From assembly GCA_028095005.1 (NCBI GenBank), contig CM051460.1, positions 66,007,676-66,071,675 of the forward strand: 64,000 nt of DNA. The letters are read 5' to 3'. Below are positions 54,953 through 64,000 of the stretch, in pieces (positions within the stretch are counted from its first letter, which is position 1; each line of letters begins with the position of its first letter). Source of the DNA: Rhynchospora pubera. Taxonomy: Eukaryota > Streptophyta > Magnoliopsida > Poales > Cyperaceae. The position numbers were made by a program, and so were the translations under genes. Under the pieces are notes generated by a model, which had not been told where the DNA came from, did no database searches, and was given only the letters and a program-made list of their open reading frames with translations.

Positions 54953-56864
54953 ATGGCATTGGGAGATCTGATGGCTTCGAGGTTGTCTCAACCGCCTCCT
55001 CCCGCGGTGGTGGCCGTGCCAGAGCCTTCGGTGTCAGGTGCAGGGGAGGATGGGCCCGAAACCTCCATGCCCTACTTGCCTCAGAGTGTGGTGCTCTGTG
55101 AATCCAGACATGATGGGTTCGAAGATGGCACTCGGATTCATGCTGTGCTCACCGAGGAGGGTCTCGTTTCCAAATGGCGCCTTAAGGATCGGGTATGTCA
55201 AGTGCGTATAAGTAACCCACTTACAACATCTTCTTCTTCTTCTTCTTCTTCTTCTTTTAGTTTGTTTTCTTTTTGCAAACCAAATATTAGTTTGATTCAT
55301 GTTCCCTTTATCATTTGAAAACCACTGATGCTATTGTAAGGTGTTTTCTTTCTTCATTTGCAAAAAGCTTTCACAAAGAATTACCAACAAAGCTCTCAGT
55401 GTTGTTGTTCTAAGCGTCAAGTATACTCTTTGCAACATTCTCTTCCAAATTCAATGGTAGCAGTTGGTTTATGTTGTTGACTGATACTGTATGGTAAATT
55501 TTGTACTTGCATATTTTGACTGAAATTTAATATTGCAGATTCAGCATCAGTTACGTCACAAAATTAAATTAGAACCAGGAGATTTTATTATGAAACGAAT
55601 AATATGTATGACTAGTGTACAATCAGGGTCTGTATGGTTCTGTACCCTATTGTTATCGGAAATTCTTTTGATGTAGATCCTGCATTGTAATCTCAACTTT
55701 GACAACTCCTGATGGGTGAATTTATATTAGCTATTTTATTGGAATAAGTGTGTATGTTCTTACTTGCTTGTTGGGTTTCATTTCTAGCTTACCCGACTTG
55801 TTTGGGACTGAAGGCTTTGTTGTTGCTTTGTATGTGCATGCATGCCACATGATTATACTATTTGATGGTTTGTGTAAAAATGCCACTTGATTATTAGGTG
55901 CTAATCTCTCAATACTGCTGAAGAAGTCGTAGTTGGAAGTTTTTTAGTTTGATGGGTTGTATAATAATAAACGTATCTTAGGAGTATTTGAGCAAACGAA
56001 TCATATATTGTTGAATCTTGTCACAGATGAAAACGAGTTGCGTGGCTTTGGTGCTATGTTTAAATATAAGCGTGGACCCTCCTGATGTTATTAAAATATC
56101 TCCTTGTGCCCGAATGGAATGCTGGATAGGTAACTGTTGATGTCCTTTGTATTCCAATATCTTATTTCTTGGACAATAGTATTTTATTCTCTTGTTGGTG
56201 TGTTGTATTTGAAGTTGCCAGCATTTTGCCCGGGGGTTGGGAGTGGGAACTGAAATCCTCTAAAGCGCGTTCTCCACTCAGATCTGTCTGATCACCAATG
56301 GATGCCCCGTGATTAATACCTGCCCGGTAATCGGCGCTGTCGAAATTTGATTGGACCATCCAGAGTAGAGTACCGCACTCTGGAGTACTCCAGAGGATTT
56401 TGGTCTGGTTGGGGGGGGGGGTTTAGATTGGAGAGGATGTTGTCATATTAATTGAGATCTGTTAAAACCCTGAAGTTTCAATGGTTATGTTTTTGGCCAA
56501 GAAAGTTCTGTTTATAAGAGGCATCATAGAAAATTTGGTTCACAAGTATGTTTTGGGATTGTTAAGTTTTCATTATAATCGTTCTGCCTCTTGAAATTAG
56601 ATCCTTTTTCCATGGCTCCTCCAAAAGCGCTTGAAGCGATTGGAAAATCCTTGCATAATCAATATGAGAGATGGCAACCTAAGGTAAGTGATATTATTGC
56701 ATTCTGTTCTACATTTGATTGTTGAGCATATGATTCTTGAGATGTACAACTTGTCCTTTGCCAAAATTTTGGAAGAATTCTATACCTACAATCTTTGTGC
56801 AATTTTCACTTTAGCACAATATTTGTTAAATTTGCTTCTAAACCTGCAATGCTGCTAAAAATTT

Positions 56865-56895
<31 letters not shown>

Positions 56896-58590
56896 TTTTT
56901 GTGGGTGACCTTCTCTTGATCTGTGGAGGTATTAATAAGAATAGGGAATTTTGTGCTATTAGTCAAACATTTCATTGAAGGGAGCATTTCCTAAATTTTT
57001 AAATATTGTGACTCTCTGCGGCAGGCACGATACAAGCTCCAACTTGATCCCACTGTGGAGGAGGTCAAGAAGCTTTGTACTACTTGTCGAAAATATGCTA
57101 GAACAGAGAGAGTCTTATTTCACTACAATGGACATGGCGTCCCAAAACCAACAGCCAATCGAGAAATTTGGGTTTTTAATAAGAGCTATACACAGTACAT
57201 TCCTTTGCCGATCAGTGATCTAGATTCATGGCTTAAGACACCATCTATTTACGTGTTTGATTGCTCTGCCGCTGGATTAATTCTAAATGCTTTTGTAGAG
57301 GTGAATTGCAGTATTGTTATTTTTTGTTTTTATTCAAACTGCTCTTCTATGGGAAACAGTAGTGATATTGCTGTTCTTCCCAACTTGGATGCTGGGATAA
57401 AAGTTGGGTTTTTAGGCTCTGCCAATATATTGAAACTCCTTCATTTTTCTGCTTCTGAATTTTTCTTTGTTAATTTGTTTTCATGGAACTCCGAAAATGT
57501 TCTTATGGTTGAATTCTGGAATCTGGATAATTCATGAGAGGAGGGTTACCTGTACACCAACTTGTCACCAAGTACCTGTCATGACTGATAGATGCTACTG
57601 TTGAATGTTTTCTGTATTGTGCTTCTTTATATAAATTGACAATTTTTACCTTAGGTGTCTATTTTACAAGGATAAAAGAATAGAAAAATTCAATTGCTGT
57701 GTACAAACCAAATTACTGATATTTCATTCTTTTGGTTCAACCCTTAACAAGATATCAAAAACAAAATGGGTTGATTTGTACTTATTTTTTATTTATTTAT
57801 TTTTTTTGAGAGAGAGAAGCTTTGAGTATATACTAATTTCTTTAAATTTAGGTATATACTCCTTAATCTGATAAGCTTTTAGTGGTTGCATTCCATGCCA
57901 CCTTTAGATTGTTGCTCAAACCTCTTACAGAAATCCATTGAAGTGCTTTGGATGCAACTGAATTTTCTATATGATGAAATTTGTACAGAGACTAGGTTTA
58001 GATGGGGGCTCCAGTAGTACACCATCTCCTCAAAAAGATTGTATTATACTCGCGGCATGTGAGGCTAATGAGACATTGCCACAGAGTGCAGAGTTTCCTG
58101 CAGATGTGTTTACTGCATGTCTGACTACGCCTATCAAGATGGCATTACACTGGTAGTCATGTTTTCTTATACCAAGATTCTATTTAACCAAGGACTGTTG
58201 CGGTGGCTATAACATAACAGCTAGTTTTTGTTCGTAGTGGTCCTTTTATGTCAATACCGAGCCCTGTCCTTTATATGGTAGCGATAATACAGCCTCTGTT
58301 GGGTTATGGGTGGTTTTACTTTCCCAATCTTTCAACACACAAAAGACAAGCGTAGTATGGATCCAAACAAGTTAGTTCCGTTAGAATTTGGATTTCCAAG
58401 ACTGACTGCTTCTGTGAAGAATCTGCTGTTGTTTCTATTTAGGTGGCATTTTCTCTTATTTCAGCTTCTAATTACTTATTTTTGAAGGTTCTGTGATCGG
58501 TCCTTGCTTCGTGATTCCTTGGACCACTCTCTGATTGACCAAATTCCTGGTCGCCAAAATGACCGAAAAACCCTTTTGGGCGAGCTTAAT

Positions 58591-58622
<32 letters not shown>

Positions 58623-61600
58623 CTGGAATGTTTTGCCTCAAGGCAAGTATTCAGCTTTATTCTTTGCTTTGGAACATTCATTCTTTATTTTTGGGTGGGG
58701 AACTTATACTTTACTAGGATCTTCAGTTTCCGGACTTGTTGATGTGTAACACTAACAAAGTTAGATGTCTTTTAATTTTGTGCAGAACTTTTCCAGAGGC
58801 TATTCAGGCAAGATCTTCTTCTGGCTAGCCTTTTCCGGAACTTTCTATTGGCAGAGAGGATTATGCGAACCGCTAACTGTTCTCCCATTTCATACCCCAT
58901 GCTTCCGCCTACTCACCAGCACCATATGTGGTAAGTTGTAGAGCTACCATACACACAATCTAACATGACAAAATCTATGGTTCTTCACTCTTACAGCATT
59001 AAGTGTTAACATTATTAGGGATGCATGGGACATGGCTGCTGAAAACTGCCTGTCCAAATTACCACAGCTGCTATCGGATCCAAATGCTGAGTTTCAGGTA
59101 CTGCTTTTATCCAAAGTTATTAAGACACAGATTAAATTTAATATCTTGTAATTTAATAAATTTTGCCGGATATTTGTTGAATGCCTACCAGCCAAGCTCT
59201 TTCTTCACAGAGCAGTTAAAAGCTTTTGAAGTGTGGCTCGATGATGGCTCTGAGCTCAAGAAGCCACCGGAACAGTTGCCTATAGTTCTTCAGGTAATTT
59301 TCCCAGGATAGTTGCCTAGAGATTAGAAATTTGGAAGACTGGTTCTGTGTGGATTTTTTTGTTATAATTATAAAATATTTACTTGAGTTAATGTTTGTCA
59401 GGTCTTGCTGAGCCAGTCACATAGATTTCGGGCATTGGTACTTCTAGGTAGATTCGTGGACATGGGACCTTGGGCCGTTGACCGGGTACAAGTGTGGTTT
59501 TTTGTTTTATTGATTGGTCTTTTTTTTTTTGGTGTTAGCAATGTTAATTTTGTTTTGGAATATCTATGTTCTGATGCCCTCTGTTTAATGTTGTGTTCCT
59601 TTTAGGCTCTGTCTGTTGGTATATTCCCTTATGTTCTTAAGCTATTACAAACAACTGCAATGGAGTTACGCCAGATTCTCGTGTTCATATGGACAAAAAT
59701 TCTTGCTCTTGACAAGGTACATGTGCAGTTTTTTCTTTTTTCTTTTTTTTTTTTTTTCTATCTTCTTAATGTGCATCTTAAAAATATCTCAGTAGAGCTA
59801 GAGCTATGAGTTAGTGTTAATTTTTCCTGAAGCTGCAGTCTTGTGGTTTGCCTCATCCCTTGGTCCGACAGAAGAAGCCAATGTCTCCCAATGGCATATC
59901 TGAACTGAGTTTAAATTAAATTGAAAGCTGACAGTTTGCAACTATCTATTAATACCAACTACCAAGTCCAAGAAAGTAAAAGGGATATCCTAAAACAACG
60001 CCTGATCAATTTAGTAGACTCCAGTATTACGGAGATGGCCTGTGATTAAGCATTTTATCTGAATCCCATAATAATATGTACTAACACCCTTTGTACTTAT
60101 TTTTGAGCAGTCATGTCAAGTGGATTTGGTGAAGGATGGGGGCCACGCATACTTCATCCGCTTCCTTGACAGTCTAGACGCATACCCGGAGCAGCGAGCC
60201 ATGGCTGCCTTTGTACTGTCTGTTATAGTTGATGGACACAAGAGGGGGCAGGAAGCATGTATCCAGGCAGGTCTCATGGATATCTGCCTGAAGCATCTTC
60301 AGATCTCGTACACGCATATTCAGACTCAAACTCAAATGCACATGCATGATTCTACCCAGACCACAGGAACTGAACCGCTGCTACTCCAATGGCTCTGCCT
60401 TTGCCTGGGCAAGCTTTGGGAGGACTTTCCTGAGGCCCAGCTGCTGGGGCTCCAATCCAATGCACCTGGCATCATTACGCCTCTTTTGACAGAGTCTCAA
60501 CCTGAGGTACCCTTTTTTTTTTCCCTCGTGGAGAAAAGCTTTATGATTTATGTTGTGGCATATTTAATGCATCACATTTAGAAGGTTGTGGTTAGATACA
60601 TGCTAATTTTAAATTCTAGGTCTCGCGGTGAGCAGGGTTTTATAATTCTTTAATAAAGGTGCGTACTCACAGAAGTATAAGCATCAATTATGACTTAAAA
60701 GTTAAAAAAGTATGAAAAAAAAGGCTTTTGGCACAGTCCCTTGTTTTTTTTTATTAAAAAAAAAATAGATGATCTGTACTATCTCAACATTAAAGTTTGG
60801 CTCCACTCTATTGTGAATGGAAAAAAGGTTAGGTAATTTAAAAATAAAAAATTGAATGATCAGGTATGGATGATGTTGAGGTGTTTCATAGAGACTATAG
60901 GTGTACATGATTGTGTGATAGTTCTGGATACCGGATATCATATACATGATAGCATTGCTTCTATTTTTTAAGGACACATGAACTTGTTCCTCACACATTA
61001 GCTTATAAGAAACTAGTGAAAATACAAGGCTGAAGTTTATTTAATTTGGAATAAACCATCTTCAAGGTCAAGCATTGATTTATTTTGACATGTCAGGTGA
61101 GAGCATCTGCAGTGTTTGCACTTGGGACCCTGCTGGATGTGGGGTCTACCTCATTTAGGGATGGTCAGGGGCTTGATGAGGATGGTGATGATGATGAAAA
61201 ACTCAAAGCTGAGCTTAATATTGTGAAGAGTCTCTTTCCAATTGCTTCTGATGGTAGTCCGCTTGTTAGAGCTGAGATTGTTTCAGGTATTAAAAATTAG
61301 GCTGACAATTCTTTACCTGCCCTATAAATCAACAGTCAAGCTGATTTCTTGAGTTATTGGTTGAGTCGCACCAAAAATTCATCAGTTACTTGTGGGTGGG
61401 TCTGTTAGGACATGCTGACAATGTCGGCTGTCATTTTTTTTTTCCTGACATCTTCATTGTTTTTTTCTTAGGAAAACAGGAAGGCTAATATTTATGGAAA
61501 GGGACTTTTATATTTACCATTCTGTTTGACCTTTTAAGTACTGAGTATGGAAAATATGCTTGGCTTCCTTTTCATATTCAAACAAAAAAATGATCAATCC

Positions 61601-63337
61601 AGCTGTAGCCTGTAGGTGAACATTTTGGTTACCATAGACCAAATCAATCTTTATTCTCTTTAATGGTCACCCATATCTGATCATTATTTATTCTTTAAAG
61701 AAAGAATTATGGCAATCCTGGTCAGACTATTGCCATATACATGTGTCAGATCCGGATGATCAGAAACGGCGTTTCAGATCACAAATGGCTTTTCCTGTTC
61801 TAGTTAATTAAGTGACACAATATTAGTTCATAACTGTTACGTTACACCTTGTTTTTCAGAAATGATTTTACTTTGTATTCTGAAAAAAAAGTTTTAAGAC
61901 AGAGTGTAACTTTTTTTTTTTTATTTAGTTGATTTGTGATTACATGAGCCAACCTGAGGTTTCATAATATTATTTTTCAGCTCTTGCACGTTTTGCAATT
62001 GGCCACAACAAGCAGCTGAAATCGGTGCCCCAAGAGTACTGGAAAACACAACCAAACAGGCTTACAGCACCACCCTCACTGTCCAACCTCACTACCTTCA
62101 TGCAGTCTGGCGGGACTGCAGCCTTCCCATGCTCCTCAGGCCCGGTTTTGAGGATTGGGAGCGACACCAGTAGTCGTGGTATCTCCATCAGTAGCCCCGT
62201 GATGAACAGTTCACCTCAGTCTGATGGCTCATCTCAGCACTCAGATCCTGGCTTAATATTGAAAGAAAATAACACTAGTAGCAACACTAGTAATGGTGTC
62301 ATCTACACAGCTCGGTCAAGGTCGCTTGATATTGCAACTTACTCACAATTCATTACAAAGATGATTTCCATGGCACGGGACCCTTCACCCAGAGTTGCTA
62401 GCTATGCTAGGAGGACTCTTTCTATGATTGGGATTGAGCCGGTGGTTTTGAAAGGTACGAGATTTGGTGCGATGATACATGCAGGAGAGTCCTCTGCCCC
62501 TTCTTCATCAGCAAATTTGACCTTTACTGGGTTGGCACGCTCAAACTCTTGGTTTGACATGAATGGTACGTTGACTTGTTATTTGTGAAGTAATTTTCTT
62601 GGGCCTAAGATAAATATAATTTTTTATTACTGTGTTTAGCTGGGGCTCTCGTTAATTCTTTATTCTGATGGAACCATATAACCATAAGTGAAACACAAAT
62701 CAAACCAAATATGCCTGAGAATGAATGACATAGTGATCTTGCAATTCCTTGCTGCACATCTCCTTTTTCTTTGTACAATCTCTCGGAAAAGGTGTTTAAT
62801 CAAAATATTTTTGTTCTTTTCACAAGCGACATCTATCGAGTTAAAGAACCATCATATTGTACTTTCTGAAGTTCAGGTCCAGTATATACCATTACCAGAC
62901 TAAACCAGCGTAGTGTAGTTTCTAATACTATCACCTAATTGCTAAAGTTATTCTCTGTATTTGCTTTGTATCTGTAGGCAATCGATCCATGAATTTTAGG
63001 ACGCCTCCAGTGAGTCCCCCACAGCAAAGCTACCTCTCTGGCCTGCGCCGTGTATACTCTCTCGAGTTCCGGACACATCTGCAGAGTTCCCCTGACGATA
63101 AACAAACAGGTTTACCTGAACCATCACCTGGCCTTGGCGGATCCACTCCAACTTCTAGAAGCAACTCAGAGGCAACTTCCACCAATCTCCTACCAGAGTC
63201 AACCATCTATAACTGGAGTTGTGGCCACTTCTCGAGGCCTCTCTTGACACCCAGTGATGACAATGAAGAAGTGCTGGTTCGAAGGGAGGAGAGGGAAACG
63301 GTTACTATGGATTCTATCAAGAGATGCCAACACTCGT
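54953..63337 (+). CDS. RAPTOR1: Raptor (regulatory-associated protein of TOR), N-terminal 15 exons; 3' end beyond window
   Basis: Exons: 54953-55192, 56027-56129, 56601-56683, 57025-57300, 57989-58152, 58488-58642, 58786-58930, 59019-59097, 59192-59293, 59402-59485, 59606-59716, 60111-60506, 61097-61286, 61981-62565, 62978-63337. All phases agree (3073 nt, about 1024 residues). Raptor is the substrate-recruiting scaffold of TORC1. The N-terminal caspase-like domain has FHYNGHGVPKPT with His179 and YVFDCSAAG with Cys222, the caspase-type dyad positions. Highly conserved blocks follow: [52 protein letters not shown], the HEAT-type region (ALSVGIFPYVLKLLQTT, EQRAMAAFVLSVIVDG), then SFRTPPVSPP-like FRTPPVSPPQQSYLSGLRRV and IYNWSCGHFSRPLL. 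The start MALGDLM is the family's usual start. The last donor is T|GTGAGT at 63337. The C-terminal WD40 repeats are not in view. No frameshift or in-frame stop was found. Confidence 0.95.
56220..56420. repeat. possible short insertion in RAPTOR intron 3
   Basis: Lies between exons 2 and 3. A GC-richer stretch bounded by AAATCCTCT and AGAGGATTT (about 56252-56401) and followed by a G-run (56410-56420). It could be a small non-autonomous element. No target duplication seen. Confidence 0.35.
58643..58785 (+). other. probable GC-AG intron of RAPTOR (between exons 6 and 7)
   Basis: The donor CAAG|GCAAGT uses GC instead of GT, in an otherwise ideal consensus. The acceptor is TTTTGTGCAG|AACTT. Splicing here restores VLPQ-ELFQRLFRQDLL exactly. 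No in-frame GT donor gives the conserved sequence. Confidence 0.8.
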
Positions 63338-64000
63338 GTGAGTATTGATGATTCTTCTTCTGTGCATTGTTACCATACTTTTCATGAATGTTGCCTAGCC
63401 ACCAAGTATGTACTAAGGATGAATGTGTTAGGCAGCTATGACTAGGGCCTGTTGCCGGCTACTGTAGTGACTTCCTTTAGTTTTAAAATTATAAAATTTG
63501 ATGCAATAGATGCTTGGTATGGTGGTAGGCCTGAATGTATTGTCAGTTCGGTATAAGACGAACTAATTTTACTGAAACAACAACAACAACAACTAAGCCA
63601 TTTTCCCAAACAAGTTGGGGTAGGCTTGGAGCGGTATAGCCAAACAAAAAGAATTGAGTAAAAACCAAATCATTTTAAATAAAATTTTCATTGGTTTTCT
63701 TTGGATAAACAGACTAGTAAGAAGTTTCAACCAACCACAACTAATTAATAGTTCGATATATTGATAGGGTTAAATCAGCTTCTTAAAGAATTGAATTGGA
63801 TGACCCTAATTGATTTCTTTTTTCGTAGATCTGTATTAAAAAGCCAGCTATTAAAAATATTTCGAATTATTTGTTGAAATAGATTTTTTTTAAGGAAAAG
63901 TATAATTTTTGTTGGCATGCAAGTTCTACGCAAAGAATATTAACTTTTTTGGTGTTTGCTACTGTCATGCATCTTTCTTCAAAAGGTAAATACACAGGTT
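63338..64000 (+). other. RAPTOR intron running off the window
   Basis: Starts with donor GTGAGT. No further exon is visible before 64000. It contains a CAACAACAACAACAACTAAG run and CCCAAACAAGTTGGGGTAGG (63578-63628), the form of a widespread plant short-repeat end (SINE- or MITE-like). Confidence 0.55.

Noticed and set aside
54685..55101. Upstream and overlapping frames at the RAPTOR start
   Set aside because: They begin at TTG, are low-complexity products of the CT-rich leader, and run out of frame through RAPTOR exon 1.

Overview
This is a 64-kb piece of an angiosperm nuclear chromosome, most likely a eudicot. The evidence is spliced genes with short AT-rich introns, a plant Raptor (TORC1) gene, a plant-type bifunctional HPPK/DHPS folate gene, a CC-NB-LRR-type resistance gene fragment, plant copia elements primed by initiator tRNA-Met, and many hAT, Tourist and MULE-type miniature elements. 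No bacterial, viral or organellar segment, CRISPR array, tRNA or rRNA gene was recognised. All splice models below were read by eye from phase, GT/AG signals and family conservation.

Layout. 1-3.6 kb is AT-rich non-coding DNA. 3.6-9.8 kb holds a tandem pair of DUF2985/PLAC8-type membrane-protein genes on +, each with one intron but at different positions, separated by two hAT-type miniature elements with exact 8-bp target duplications. 12.17-18.19 kb is a young Ty1/copia element on - (220-bp LTRs, 5-bp duplication TACAA) with a decayed pol; a 1.75-kb solo LTR is nested in it. 20.16-29.41 kb is bounded by hAT-like inverted ends and an exact 8-bp duplication (GTTTTGAG). Nested inside are a palindromic foldback element, a 5.4-kb gag-only LTR retrotransposon with about 1.46-kb LTRs full of AGCGTTGTACAACGCT-like palindromes, and a MULE-type element. 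Short DEAH-box helicase-like and HPPK-like gene scraps flank this block.

35.9-38.1 kb (-) encodes the GLPLA-to-LRR half of an NLR with no P-loop half in view. 39.6-41.5 kb (-) is a mitochondrial-type HPPK/DHPS gene lacking the usual C-terminal end of DHPS. 42-52 kb is dense in miniature elements. Several share one plan: 9-bp duplications, related ends, GC-rich arms (C-rich left, G-rich right) and an AT-rich minisatellite core that differs from copy to copy. Two LINE remnants lie at 47.5-47.8 and 52.6-53.35 kb.

54.95 kb to the right edge (+) is the N-terminal three quarters of a RAPTOR1 gene (15 exons, about 1024 residues seen), with telo-box-like motifs in its leader and a probable GC-AG intron. 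The WD40 part lies beyond the window.

The host genes are unrelated single functions (membrane PLAC8 proteins, folate synthesis, immunity, TOR signalling), not a cluster. The notable biology is the layered transposon nesting and the MULE-type elements with interchangeable cores.
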